Assembly (NCBI RefSeq): GCF_014495845.1
Contig: NZ_CP061080.1
Location: 6,004,001-6,068,000, forward strand
DNA from: Aquibium microcysteis
GTDB taxonomy: Bacteria > Pseudomonadota > Alphaproteobacteria > Rhizobiales > Rhizobiaceae
DNA: 64,000 nucleotides
Reading direction: 5' to 3'
In this document: piece by piece, positions 26,641 to 35,456 of the stretch
How the letters are laid out: each line of letters opens with the position of its first letter
Numbering within the stretch: the first letter of the stretch is position 1
Position numbers and translations under genes: made by a program
The notes under the pieces: model-generated
The model's input: the letters and a program-made list of their open reading frames with translations, nothing else
What the model was told of the DNA's origin: nothing
The model's database searches: none

Positions 26641-28341
26641 CTACCGCGCGGCGCTCCATGCCGCCGCGAGCTGTGGTTCGATCCGGAAGACGATGTCGCC
26701 CTCCTCGCCGGGAAGGACGATCGTGTCGCTCTGCGGCGTCACCTTCGGCAGCCCCTGCTTGAAGGTGTAGCGGATCACGTCCTCCCGCAGGAAGCTGCCG
26801 ATCTGGCCACCGGTGATCATCGCACCTTCGCCGATGGTGACGCGTCCGGCGAGCACGTCGATCAGTCGCTCGGTGAAGCGGCTCTTGGCCGGCACCTCCT
26901 CGTTCTCCGATCCCGACGTGATGACGCGCCGTACCGGATTGGTGTGCAGATGCGCCGACCAGCCGTCGGGCGTTCCTCCGTCGCTGCGGCTCTCGATCAT
27001 GCGAATCGCCGCGCCGGAAAAACAGCTGTCGAAGATCCACAGCACGTGCTTGGCCTCCAGCACCTCCGACCATTCCTCGATGCGCCGCAGGTTCAGCGCC
27101 GCGTTGCGGAACGGCGCCGGCGGCGTCATGGCCGGCGCGTCGCGGGGAACGAACCAGGCCGTCTTCTTGCCGAAGCTCTCGGTGGTCGTGCCATGGCCGG
27201 CCAGCATGATGACCAGCCGCGCATTGGGTTTGGCCCCGTGCCGGTTGACGAAATTCTCGAGCGCGTCAGTCAGCTCGTCCCCGGTCGGGTCGAGGACGGT
27301 CTCCACGTCGAAGCCGTGCACCGTCGCCAGCACGGACCCGAGCCGCGCCAGTTCGTCGGGCACGGCGGGCAGGTCGCGCCAAGCCTGCCGCCCGTCGGCG
27401 CCCATGTCGTAGTCGCCGACGCCGATCAGCAGCGCATGGCTGCCGTCCTCGTAGGTCGGCTTCAGCACGCCGGGTTCGGCCTCGTAGATGGCCCGCGCCG
27501 CCCGCGTCTGCGGCTGGTCGTCCGGATCGGCCGCGACGGCGACCGGGTTGAAGATGAAATCGCCGGTCAGATTGTCGATCACCGTCGGCACCTGGCGCCC
27601 CCCGGTGGCGTCGACCGTGGCGTTGCGCACCTCGCGAAACCAGGCCGACTGGTCGAGGTTGGGCATCGCCAGCGCGCGGGAAACGGCAGCGGCGAAGGGG
27701 CCGTTGTCGCCGCTGCCGTCCTCTGCGATCCCGCCCGGTCCCACGGCGTAGGCGACGAGGCTTCCCCGGACGACGGCCGCGGACCGCGCGCCATCCTGAT
27801 CGGACAGCATCGCCGCCCCGCGCGTCGAGCTCTGGATGGAGGCATGGAACGGGTTGTCGCGGCAGGCGTCGAACAGGAAGAGGCTGACGCCGTCCCCGTT
27901 CGCGGCCTCGATCTGCGCCATGATCGCATCGAAGGAGGTGGCCGCACGGTCGACGTCGTCGAGCGTCTCGATCCGGGCATCCGCGCCCGCGACGTAGCTC
28001 CTGCGGTCGATCTCGAAGCCTTGGCCGGCAAAATAGAAGGCCGAGACGGCGCCGCCCGCCTCTCCGATCCGACGCACGTGCTCGCGCACCGCCCGGTCGA
28101 TCGCGGCCCTATCCGGATCGACGAGGAGCGTCACGTCGAAGCCGGTCGTCTCGAACGCCTCCGCGACCAGACGCGCGTCGTTGACCGCATTCTTCAGCGA
28201 CGGGAGATGCTCGTACCCCGCGACACCGATGACCAGAGCCAGGCGCGCCGACGACGCCTCTCCGACGCGCTTCAGTCCCGCCTGCGCCGGCCAGCACGCC
28301 GCTGCCAGCCAAAGGAGCGCGGCGACGATCCAGCGGGCCAT
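26641..28341 (-). CDS. Secreted protein with two caspase-like (peptidase C14) domains
   Basis: A 566-residue protein with a clear signal peptide (WIVAALLWLAAACWPAQA, cleavage about residue 21). Two caspase folds follow. Domain 1 (about 33-270) begins LALVIGVAGYEHLPSLKNAVNDA and keeps the catalytic Cys160 (FLFDACRDNPF), but its histidine position reads YFAGQGF, Gln107 for His. Domain 2 (about 302-470) begins ALLIGVGDYD and has both H383 (AGHGTTTE) and C440 (IFDSCFSG). Bacterial orthocaspases normally cleave after basic residues; only domain 2 would be active here. The remaining ~100 residues show no known fold. It is transcribed alone, leftward, toward dnaB. Confidence 0.88.
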   Translation of the reverse strand: MARWIVAALLWLAAACWPAQAGLKRVGEASSARLALVIGVAGYEHLPSLKNAVNDARLVAEAFETTGFDVTLLVDPDRAAIDRAVREHVRRIGEAGGAVSAFYFAGQGFEIDRRSYVAGADARIETLDDVDRAATSFDAIMAQIEAANGDGVSLFLFDACRDNPFHASIQSSTRGAAMLSDQDGARSAAVVRGSLVAYAVGPGGIAEDGSGDNGPFAAAVSRALAMPNLDQSAWFREVRNATVDATGGRQVPTVIDNLTGDFIFNPVAVAADPDDQPQTRAARAIYEAEPGVLKPTYEDGSHALLIGVGDYDMGADGRQAWRDLPAVPDELARLGSVLATVHGFDVETVLDPTGDELTDALENFVNRHGAKPNARLVIMLAGHGTTTESFGKKTAWFVPRDAPAMTPPAPFRNAALNLRRIEEWSEVLEAKHVLWIFDSCFSGAAIRMIESRSDGGTPDGWSAHLHTNPVRRVITSGSENEEVPAKSRFTERLIDVLAGRVTIGEGAMITGGQIGSFLREDVIRYTFKQGLPKVTPQSDTIVLPGEEGDIVFRIEPQLAAAWSAAR

Positions 28342-28461
28342 GTGACGGTCTCCAACTTCTCCGAGGTGGCGAGTGTACAACGGAAGCGATGCCGGGAAAA
28401 CCGCGCGGAAGCAGCGCGCGCAGGCAGGGCCGCCGCGCCGGCAGGCGATGCTCGTGCGGCG

Positions 28462-28488
28462 AAAAAAACCCGGGGGAATCCCCCCGGG
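28462..28488 (-). terminator. Intrinsic terminator after rplI
   Basis: On the minus strand CCCGGGGG pairs with CCCCCGGG (28488-28481 with 28476-28469, four-base loop) and is followed by seven T residues (28468-28462). It lies 54 bases beyond the rplI stop: a strong factor-independent terminator for the rpsF-rpsR-rplI unit. Confidence 0.9.
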
Positions 28489-28541
28489 CATGGATCGACG
28501 GCGGACCCGATCGGTGGATCGGTCTCCGATGCCGAGGGCGA

Positions 28542-29123
28542 TCAGGCTTCCTCGTCGTCGAAGCCTTCCGCGCCCGGATCGAAGAAGGCATCCGGACGGG
28601 CGTTCTCGTTGATGTCCTCGCCATAGATCGCCTCGAGCGAATCGAGCTTCTCGCCCTTCGCCTGGCGCTCGGCCTCGTCCGCGGAGCGGGCGACGTTGAG
28701 CGTGATCGTCACCTCGACCTCGGGGTGCAGCGCGATGACCACGTTCGTCAGGCCGATCGCCTTGATCGGGTTGTTCAGCTCGATCTGATTGCGGGCGACC
28801 GTGAAGCCTTCCTCGGTGAGCAGGTCGGAGATGTCGCGGGTCGACACCGAGCCGTACAGCTGGCCGGTCTCGCCGGCGGAACGCACCACCACGAAGCTCT
28901 GGCCGTCGAGCTTCTCGGCGACGGCCTCTGCCTCGCTCTTGCGTTCGAGATTGCGCGCTTCGAGCTGGGCGCGCTGGCCCTCGAACTTCTTCTTGTTGGC
29001 GTCGTTGGCGCGCAGCGCCTTGCCCTGCGGCAGCAGGAAATTGCGCGCGAAGCCGTCGCGCACCTTGACGGTGTCGCCCATCTGGCCAAGGCGCGAGATG
29101 CGCTCGAGAAGAATGACTTCCAT
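28542..29123 (-). CDS. rplI: Ribosomal protein L9
   Basis: A 193-residue large-subunit protein. The N-terminal domain starts [20 protein letters not shown], the connecting helix is rich in Lys/Glu/Ala, and the 23S-binding C-terminal domain ends near residue 150. An acidic tail of about 40 residues ([16 protein letters not shown]) follows, as is usual in rhizobia, where L9 is longer than the ~150-residue E. coli form. It is third in the rpsF-rpsR-rplI cluster but separated from rpsR by about 200 bases. Confidence 0.97.
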   Translation of the reverse strand: MEVILLERISRLGQMGDTVKVRDGFARNFLLPQGKALRANDANKKKFEGQRAQLEARNLERKSEAEAVAEKLDGQSFVVVRSAGETGQLYGSVSTRDISDLLTEEGFTVARNQIELNNPIKAIGLTNVVIALHPEVEVTITLNVARSADEAERQAKGEKLDSLEAIYGEDINENARPDAFFDPGAEGFDDEEA

Positions 29124-29297
29124 GTCCTTCGTCCTTCCATGCGGCCGCGCAGGCGGCCCGGTTCTGGTCGTGGACGGTCAGGATACGGCAAGGGCGGCGC
29201 TTCGTCCGCTGGTCGCTGTCCTGCCCGTCGCGGCAGTTAGGGCATTCGGCCCAACTCGGGATTTCTCTTTGTTCCGCCGCACCCGAAGCGGGGAAGG

Positions 29298-29319
29298 GGC
29301 CGGGCGCCGGCGCCCGGCC
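29298..29319. other. Perfect 22-bp GC palindrome behind rpsR
   Basis: GGCCGGGCGCC and its complement meet at 29308/29309 with no loop base, seven bases beyond the rpsR stop. There is no T tract on the minus strand (CCCCTTCCCC follows), so it is not a standard intrinsic terminator. It could slow transcription or protect the rpsF-rpsR message end, reducing rplI read-through. Confidence 0.55.
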
Positions 29320-29325
29320 TCGAAC

Positions 29326-29574
29326 TCACTTCACCACGTAGGGCAGCAGGCCGAGGAAGCGGGCGCGCTTGATCGCCTGGGCGAGTTCGCGCTGCTTCTT
29401 CTGGCTGACGGCGGTGATGCGCGACGGCACGATCTTGCCGCGCTCGGAGATGTAGCGCTGCAGGAGACGCACGTCCTTGTAGTCGATCTTCGGCGCGTTG
29501 GCGCCGGAGAACGGGCAGGTCTTGCGGCGGCGGTGGAAGGGCCGGCGGGTCGGGATCTGGTTGATGTCGACCAT
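29326..29574 (-). CDS. rpsR: Ribosomal protein S18
   Basis: An 82-residue small-subunit protein. The core reads [20 protein letters not shown] then [18 protein letters not shown] and ends [12 protein letters not shown], matching the family at full length. Its ATG shares one base with the rpsF stop (TGATG), so the S6 and S18 partners, which bind each other on the ribosome, are translationally coupled. Confidence 0.98.
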   Translation of the reverse strand: MVDINQIPTRRPFHRRRKTCPFSGANAPKIDYKDVRLLQRYISERGKIVPSRITAVSQKKQRELAQAIKRARFLGLLPYVVK

Positions 29575-30044
29575 CAGTGTGCTCCTTCAGCCTGCTCGCG
29601 CGGACGGCGCGGACCGCGATCCTCGCGGTCGCCGCGCGGCGGACGGTCGCCCCGGTCGCCGCGGTCGCGGTCGCCGAAGCGGGGACGGTCGCCGAAGCGG
29701 TCGCCGCGCTCGCTGCGCTCTTCGCGCTTCTGCATCATCGCGGAGGCGCCTTCCTCGTGCTTCTCGACGCGGACGGTCATGAAGCGGAGCACGTCTTCCG
29801 ACAGGCCCATCTGGCGTTCCATCTCCTGGATCGCGGCCGCCGGAGCGGTGATGTCCATGAGCGTATAATACGCCTTGCGGTTCTTGTTGATGCGGTAGGT
29901 CAGGGACTTCAGTCCCCAGTTCTCCACCCGGCCGACACTGCCGCCATTCGCTTCGATGACGCCCTTGTAGGATTCCACAAGCGCGTCGACCTGCTGCGAG
30001 GACAGATCCTGGCGGGCGAGAAACACATGTTCGTAGAGAGCCAT
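29574..30044 (-). CDS. rpsF: Ribosomal protein S6
   Basis: A 156-residue protein. Residues 1-100 are the S6 ferredoxin-like fold ([19 protein letters not shown] ... [10 protein letters not shown]). The remaining ~50 residues are a charged tail of Arg/Gly/Asp repeats ([19 protein letters not shown]), an extension common in alphaproteobacteria and longer than the modified Glu tail of E. coli. Start ATG at 30044; a 49-residue upstream extension of the frame is not conserved text. First gene of the unit. Confidence 0.97.
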   Translation of the reverse strand: MALYEHVFLARQDLSSQQVDALVESYKGVIEANGGSVGRVENWGLKSLTYRINKNRKAYYTLMDITAPAAAIQEMERQMGLSEDVLRFMTVRVEKHEEGASAMMQKREERSERGDRFGDRPRFGDRDRGDRGDRPPRGDREDRGPRRPREQAEGAH

Positions 30045-30269
30045 GCTCGTTCTTGCCTTTCTTCGTTTCACTGCCCGGCGCCCGATGGCTAAGCCTCTGC
30101 GACTGCCTTGACCCGGAAAGGGCGAAGAAAGACGCATCGATGAGACGGTCGAGAGCGGAGACACGGGAGGCGGAAGGACCCTTGCCTTCACACACGCATC
30201 GTTCGGACTGGTCCGGAAAACGCGCGAGCCCTCCGTTCAGCCCCCAATCGGAACCGGCAGAGTGGGCGC

Positions 30270-30298
30270 GCTATACCGGAGGCGCCGCGGCTTGGCAA
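30270..30298 (-). promoter_or_regulatory. Sigma-70-type promoter for rpsF-rpsR-rplI
   Basis: On the minus strand TTGCCA (30298-30293) and TATAGC (30275-30270) are 17 bases apart, 5/6 and 4/6 matches to the consensus. The predicted start near 30262 gives a leader of about 220 bases before rpsF, long enough for the S6:S18 autoregulation known in other bacteria, though I see no specific binding motif. Confidence 0.6.
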
Positions 30299-30399
30299 GG
30301 CCGGCGCCGGACGTCGATCCGGGCCGACGGGATTTGCGGGGTTGCACCGGGCGACGGTTGAGGCAAAGTCCATGGTGAAAGAACGAGGAGAAGACCATC

Positions 30400-31566
30400 A
30401 TGCCCATCGTCAACCGCATCGCCGAGTTCCACGACGACGTCACCGCCTGGCGCCGCGACATCCACGCCCATCCGGAACTCCAGTTCGACGTCCACCGCAC
30501 GGCGGCGCTGGTGGCGGACAAGCTGCGCGAATTCGGAGTGGACGAGGTGGTGACGGGCATCGGCCGCACCGGCGTGGTCGGCGTGATCCGCGGACGCAAG
30601 ACCGGCAGCGGCCGTGCGATCGGCCTGCGCGCCGACATGGATGCGCTGCCGATCCAGGAGGTCCTCGACCATTCCTACAAGTCGCGGAACCCCGGCATCA
30701 TGCATGCCTGCGGCCATGACGGGCACACCGCCATGCTGCTCGGCGCGGCACGCTATCTCGCCGAAACGCGCAATTTCGACGGCACGGCGGTCGTCATCTT
30801 CCAGCCTGCGGAAGAGGGCGGCGGCGGCGGGCGCGAGATGGTCGAGGAGGGAATGATGGACCGTTTCGCCATCGACGAGGTCTACGGCATGCACAATGCG
30901 CCGGGGCTGCCGACCGGCTCCTTCGCCATCCGCAGCGGCTCCATGATGGCGGCGGCCGACATGTTCGTCATCGACATCGAGGGGATCGGCGGCCATGCGG
31001 CGCGGCCGCAACGCTGCATCGACACCACGCTCGTCGGCGCCCACATCATGACCGCGCTGCAGTCGGTGGTGGCGCGCAACGTCGATCCCATCGAGGCGGC
31101 GGTCGTCTCCGTCACCACCTTCAAGGCCGGTGACGCCTTCAACGTGATCCCGCAGACCGCGCGCCTCACCGGCACCGCGCGCACCTTGTCGGCCGCCGTC
31201 CGCGACCAGCTGGAGGAGCGCATGAAGGACGTGGTCGAGCACACCGCCCGCGCCTTCGGCGCAAAGGCCACGCTCGACTACCAGCGCCACTATCCGGTGC
31301 TGTCGAACCATGCCGCCCAGACCGATTTCGCGGCGAGCGTCGCCCGTCAGGTCGTGGGCGACCGCGTCGACGTGAACACGCCGCAGGTGATGGGCGGAGA
31401 GGACTTCGCCTTCATGCTGGAGGCAAGGCCCGGCGCCTTCATCTATATCGGCCAGGGTGACGGCCCCTACGTCCACCATCCCGAATACGACTTCAACGAC
31501 GAGATCATCCCCGTCGGCTGCTCGTACTGGGCGAAACTCGTCGAGACGGCGCTGCCGGCGGGCTGA
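30400..31566 (+). CDS. M20-family amidohydrolase (hippurate hydrolase-like)
   Basis: A 388-residue metal-dependent amidohydrolase of the M20D group. The metal-site segments are HAHPELQ (H24), MHACGHDGHTAMLLG near 101-115 and the glutamate pair in QPAEEGGGG; EDFAFMLEARPGAF with the distal H-rich part (YVHHPEYDFND) closes the site. Relatives hydrolyse N-acyl amino acids, hippurate or indole-acetyl conjugates; the true substrate is not evident. Start ATG behind GAGGAG. It is divergent from the rpsF promoter and not obviously linked to the fab cluster downstream. Confidence 0.92.
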   Translation: MPIVNRIAEFHDDVTAWRRDIHAHPELQFDVHRTAALVADKLREFGVDEVVTGIGRTGVVGVIRGRKTGSGRAIGLRADMDALPIQEVLDHSYKSRNPGIMHACGHDGHTAMLLGAARYLAETRNFDGTAVVIFQPAEEGGGGGREMVEEGMMDRFAIDEVYGMHNAPGLPTGSFAIRSGSMMAAADMFVIDIEGIGGHAARPQRCIDTTLVGAHIMTALQSVVARNVDPIEAAVVSVTTFKAGDAFNVIPQTARLTGTARTLSAAVRDQLEERMKDVVEHTARAFGAKATLDYQRHYPVLSNHAAQTDFAASVARQVVGDRVDVNTPQVMGGEDFAFMLEARPGAFIYIGQGDGPYVHHPEYDFNDEIIPVGCSYWAKLVETALPAG

Positions 31567-31736
31567 CCGTGAGGGGGGCGACTGCAGCGGCCGTCGCGGG
31601 AGCGTCGCCGCTGCCGCGTCCGCTCCCGCCCGGCGCGGCCGGTGCGGAGGTGCCGGGACGCCGAGCGGCCCCGCCCTTGACTTCGCGCCCGCTCCTGCGT
31701 CACAGGCAGGCGGTTCGAGCAAGCGGAGGACGTCTG

Positions 31737-32675
31737 ATGGCAATCGCATTCACCTTTCCGGGCCAGGGCAGCCAGTCCGTCGGAATGGGCCGCGATCTGG
31801 CGGAAGCCTTCCCCGAGGCCCGGGCGGTCTTCGACGAGGTCGACGCGGCGCTGGGCGAGAAACTCTCGGCCGTGATGTGGGAGGGGCCGGAAGAGACCCT
31901 GACGCTCACCGCCAACGCGCAGCCCGCGTTGATGGCCGTGTCGATGGCGGCGATCCGCGTCCTGCAGGCGCGCGGCCTGGTGCTGCAGGACAAGGTCGCC
32001 TACGTCGCCGGCCATTCGCTGGGCGAATATTCCGCACTCTGCGCCGCCGGCGTGTTCTCGCTGGCCGACACGGCGCGGCTGCTGCGCATCCGCGGCAATG
32101 CCATGCAGGCGGCCGTCCCGGCCGGGGAGGGCGCCATGGCGGCCATCCTCGGGCTCGACCAGGACAAGGTGGAGCAGGCCTGCGCCGGTGCCGAGGGCGG
32201 CGTTTGCCAGATCGCCAACGACAATGGCGGCGGCCAGCTCGTCATCTCCGGATCGAAGGCGGCCGTCGATCACGCCGCGCGGCTGTGCACGGAGATGGGC
32301 GCCAAGCGCGCCCTGATGCTGTCGGTCTCCGCGCCTTTCCATTCCGCGCTGATGGCGCCGGCGGCCGAGGCCATGCGCGAGGCGCTGGCGGCGGTGGAAA
32401 TGAATCCGCCCGTCGTGCCGGTGGTGGCCAACGTCACCGTCAGCCCGCTCTCCGACCCGGACGAGATCCGTCGGCGGCTCGTGGAGCAGGTCACGGGCCG
32501 GGTCCGCTGGCGCGAGACCGTCGAATGGTTCGCCGCCAACGGCGTCGGCACGCTCTACGAGATCGGCGCCGGCAAGGTGCTGTGCGGGCTCGCCCGCCGC
32601 ATCAGCCGCGATACTGCCACCGCCGCCGTCAACACGCCGGCCGACATCGACGCGGCGCTGGCCGCGCTCGCCTGA
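31737..32675 (+). CDS. fabD: Malonyl-CoA:ACP transacylase
   Basis: A 312-residue enzyme loading malonate onto acyl carrier protein. TFPGQGSQ at 6-13, the nucleophile Ser94 in GHSLGEYSA, and SAPFHSALM with the partner histidine are all present. The start at 31737 follows GGAGG. First gene of the fabD-fabG-acpP-fabF cluster for type II fatty acid synthesis; 54 bases separate it from fabG. A candidate -35 TTGACT (31677) lies upstream, but the -10 is poor. Confidence 0.96.
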   Translation: MAIAFTFPGQGSQSVGMGRDLAEAFPEARAVFDEVDAALGEKLSAVMWEGPEETLTLTANAQPALMAVSMAAIRVLQARGLVLQDKVAYVAGHSLGEYSALCAAGVFSLADTARLLRIRGNAMQAAVPAGEGAMAAILGLDQDKVEQACAGAEGGVCQIANDNGGGQLVISGSKAAVDHAARLCTEMGAKRALMLSVSAPFHSALMAPAAEAMREALAAVEMNPPVVPVVANVTVSPLSDPDEIRRRLVEQVTGRVRWRETVEWFAANGVGTLYEIGAGKVLCGLARRISRDTATAAVNTPADIDAALAALA

Positions 32676-32729
32676 CACTGCACTCCGCCGCGGCCGCGGC
32701 CGCGCGCGAAACCGCGAAAGGATAGCGAC

Positions 32730-33467
32730 ATGTTCGATCTGACCGGCCGCAAGGCCCTCGTGACCGGCGCCTCCGGCGGCATCGGCGAGGCGGTGGCGCG
32801 CGCCCTGCACGGCCAGGGCGCGACCGTAGGCCTGCACGGTACCCGCGTCGAGAAGCTCGAGGCGCTCGCGGCCGAGCTCGGCGACCGGGTGAAGGTCTTT
32901 CCGGCCGATCTTTCGAACCGCGACGACGTCAAGGCGCTGGCGCAGAAGGCGGAAGCGGATCTCGAAGGCGTCGACATCCTCGTCAACAATGCCGGCATCA
33001 CCCGCGACGGACTGTTCGTGCGCATGTCCGATGCCGACTGGGACGCGGTGATCGAGGTGAACCTGACCTCGACCTTCCGCCTGACGCGCGAACTCACCCA
33101 TCCGATGATGCGCCGCCGCTACGGCCGCATCATCAACATGGCCTCGGTGGTCGGCGTCACCGGCAATCCGGGCCAGGCCAACTACTGCGCCTCCAAGGCC
33201 GGCATGATCGGCTTTTCGAAGTCGCTCGCGCAGGAGATCGCGTCGCGCAACGTCACCGTCAACTGCATCGCGCCGGGCTTCATCGAATCGGCCATGACCG
33301 ACAAGCTCAACGACAAGCAGAAGGATGCCATCATGGGCGCGATCCCGATGCGGCGCATGGGCACCGGGCTGGAGATCGCCACCGCGGCCGTCTACCTCGC
33401 CTCGGCGGAGGCGGCCTACGTCACCGGGCAGACGATCCACGTCAACGGCGGCATGGCGATGTTCTGA
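32730..33467 (+). CDS. fabG: 3-oxoacyl-ACP reductase
   Basis: A 245-residue SDR that reduces beta-ketoacyl-ACP with NADPH. TGASGGIGE near 12-20, NNAGITRDGL, and YCASKAG (catalytic Tyr/Lys) preceded by MASVVGVTGN are diagnostic. C-terminal YVTGQTIHVNGGMAMF is the standard FabG ending. Placement between fabD and acpP supports the assignment over other SDRs. Confidence 0.96.
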   Translation: MFDLTGRKALVTGASGGIGEAVARALHGQGATVGLHGTRVEKLEALAAELGDRVKVFPADLSNRDDVKALAQKAEADLEGVDILVNNAGITRDGLFVRMSDADWDAVIEVNLTSTFRLTRELTHPMMRRRYGRIINMASVVGVTGNPGQANYCASKAGMIGFSKSLAQEIASRNVTVNCIAPGFIESAMTDKLNDKQKDAIMGAIPMRRMGTGLEIATAAVYLASAEAAYVTGQTIHVNGGMAMF

Positions 33468-33584
33468 CGCCGGGAACCGCTCGCGCTCCGCGTGCATTGC
33501 ACGCGGGCGGCCGGCGGAATACGGCTTTGCGGGGCACCGGCTTCGTGTTATGCGCCGCGCAAGCCGGCATCCGCGTCCGGGCTT

Positions 33585-33600
33585 CACCGTCCGGACGGTG
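33585..33600. promoter_or_regulatory. 16-bp perfect palindrome between fabG and acpP
   Basis: CACCGTCCGGACGGTG is a perfect dyad in the 264-base gap before acpP. No repressor can be assigned from sequence; it may be a protein-binding site or the stem of a short hairpin. Confidence 0.4.
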
Positions 33601-33668
33601 CCCACCAGGAGGAAAACGCCGTCCCGGGAATCGGCATTGGACCGACCCGGAAAGCGCCATCTTTCAGC

Positions 33669-33697
33669 TTGATTAGCGGCAATCCTGCCGCTAACGA
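33669..33697 (+). promoter_or_regulatory. acpP upstream region: inverted repeat within a weak promoter
   Basis: TTAGCGGCA (33673-33681) and TGCCGCTAA (33686-33694) form a perfect 9-bp dyad with a four-base centre. It sits in the spacer of a promoter-like pair, TTGATT (33669-33674) and TAACGA (33692-33697), 17 bases apart; the -35 is good and the -10 weak. The acpP ATG is 35 bases further. A transcription-factor site is inferred; there is no T run, so it is not a terminator. Confidence 0.45.
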
Positions 33698-33731
33698 AGA
33701 CCAACTTGAACCGAAGTCGAGGGTTATCCCA

Positions 33732-33968
33732 ATGAGCGATACCGCAGAACGCGTCAAAAAGATCGTCGTCGAGCATCTTGGAGTGGAAGAAGCGAAGGTC
33801 ACCGAAGGCGCGAGCTTCATCGACGATCTGGGCGCGGACAGCCTGGATACCGTCGAGCTGGTGATGGCTTTCGAGGAAGAGTTCGGCGTCGAGATCCCCG
33901 ACGATGCCGCCGAGACCATCCTGACCGTCGGCGACGCGGTCAAGTTCATCGAGAAGGCCTCGGCCTGA
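33732..33968 (+). CDS. acpP: Acyl carrier protein
   Basis: A 78-residue acidic four-helix protein. Phosphopantetheine is attached at Ser37 in the [19 protein letters not shown] signature. It carries growing acyl chains between FabD, FabG and FabF encoded around it. Length and sequence match standard AcpP. Confidence 0.98.
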   Translation: MSDTAERVKKIVVEHLGVEEAKVTEGASFIDDLGADSLDTVELVMAFEEEFGVEIPDDAAETILTVGDAVKFIEKASA

Positions 33969-34005
33969 GATTGGCCGGCGCCCGAGGCGCCGGATGGAAC
34001 CCGCA

Positions 34006-35268
34006 ATGAGACGTGTCGTCGTTACGGGCCTTGGCCTACTGTCTCCGTTCGGACCTGGCGTGGAGCACTCCTGGAAGCAGCTGCTTTCGGGGCGGAGCGC
34101 CGCGCGCAGGATCGAGACCTTCGAGACCGGTGATCTTCCCTGCAAGATCGCCAACGTCATCCCGCGCGGGTCGGGCGACGACGGCACGTTCAATCCCGAC
34201 CATGTGCTGGAGCCCAAGGACCAGCGCAAGGTCGGCGATTTCATCACCTACGGCATCGCCGCCGCCGACGAGGCGCTGAAGGACTCCGGCTGGGAGCCGA
34301 AGACCGAGGACGAGCGCTGCGCCACCGGCGTGATGATCGGCTCGGGCATCGGCGGCATAGAGGGCATCGCGGAGAACGCGCTGATCCTGCACGAGCGCGG
34401 CCCGCGCCGCATCAGCCCGTTCTTCATTCCCGGCAACATCATCAACCTCGTTTCCGGCCAGGTATCGATCCGCCACGGGCTGAAGGGTCCGAACCATGCG
34501 GTCGTGACCGCCTGTTCGACGGGTGCCCATGCGATCGGCGACGCTACGCGGCTGATCGCGCTCGGCGATGCCGACGTCATGGTGGCCGGCGGGACCGAAT
34601 CGCCGATCAACCGCCTGTCGCTCGCCGGCTTCGCGGCCTGCCGTGCGCTGTCGACCGGCTACAACGACACGCCGGAAAAGGCCTCGCGCCCCTATGACCG
34701 CGACCGCGACGGTTTCGTCATGGGCGAGGGCGCCGGCGTCGTCGTGCTCGAGGAGCTCGAGCACGCGAAGGCGCGCGGCGCCAGGATCTACGCCGAGGTC
34801 ACGGGCTACGGCATGTCGGGCGACGCCTTCCACATCACCGCGCCTTCCGAGGACGGAGACGGCGCCTACCGGTGCATGAAGGCCGCGCTGAAGCGCGCCG
34901 GCATCTCCGCCTCCGACATCGACTACATCAACGCCCACGGCACGTCGACCATGGCCGACACGATCGAGCTCGGTGCCGTCGAGCGGCTGGTCGGCAACGC
35001 CGCCTCGCGCATTTCCATGTCGTCGACCAAGTCGTCGATCGGGCACCTGCTCGGTGCGGCCGGTGCCGCCGAAGCCATCTTCTGCCTGCTCGCCATCCGC
35101 GACAACGTCGCGCCCGCCACCATCAATCTCGACAATCCATCGACCGAGACGGCGCTCGATCTCGTGCCGAACACGCCACGCGAGCGCCGGATCGATGTCG
35201 CGCTGTCGAATTCCTTCGGCTTCGGCGGAACGAACGCTTCGCTCGTCTTTCAACGGTATAATGGTTGA
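34006..35268 (+). CDS. fabF: 3-oxoacyl-ACP synthase II
   Basis: A 420-residue condensing enzyme for chain elongation. The Cys-His-His triad is visible: VTACSTGAHAIG (nucleophile near residue 168), INAHGTSTMAD and SSIGHLLGAAGA, with the C-terminal SNSFGFGGTNASL. I chose ATG 34006 (MRRVVVTGLG, the usual FabF start) over an ATG four codons earlier. It follows acpP after 37 bases. Confidence 0.96.
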   Translation: MRRVVVTGLGLLSPFGPGVEHSWKQLLSGRSAARRIETFETGDLPCKIANVIPRGSGDDGTFNPDHVLEPKDQRKVGDFITYGIAAADEALKDSGWEPKTEDERCATGVMIGSGIGGIEGIAENALILHERGPRRISPFFIPGNIINLVSGQVSIRHGLKGPNHAVVTACSTGAHAIGDATRLIALGDADVMVAGGTESPINRLSLAGFAACRALSTGYNDTPEKASRPYDRDRDGFVMGEGAGVVVLEELEHAKARGARIYAEVTGYGMSGDAFHITAPSEDGDGAYRCMKAALKRAGISASDIDYINAHGTSTMADTIELGAVERLVGNAASRISMSSTKSSIGHLLGAAGAAEAIFCLLAIRDNVAPATINLDNPSTETALDLVPNTPRERRIDVALSNSFGFGGTNASLVFQRYNG

Positions 35269-35456
35269 CAGGCGGGCGCGGGCGTCAATTTCGCCATATT
35301 CCTCGATAGGCTTCGCGCGCAACATCGTGACATGACCATGGTGTATGTGCGAGCGGGTGCGCCTCGAAGCGAAACCGGCCGCGAGCGATCGGTGACTCCG
35401 GCCGCCTTCCGATCGTTCGGGAGCCGGTACCGGAATGAGGGAGCGAGTTTGAACCG

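Noticed and set aside
24947..27073. N-terminally extended DnaB of 708 residues
   Set aside because: The extension runs antisense-like through the intergenic region and the caspase gene in another frame; normal DnaB starts at 26437.
31677..31705. fabD promoter TTGACT-17-TCACAG
   Set aside because: The -35 is good but the -10 matches only two consensus positions; left as a remark in the fabD entry.
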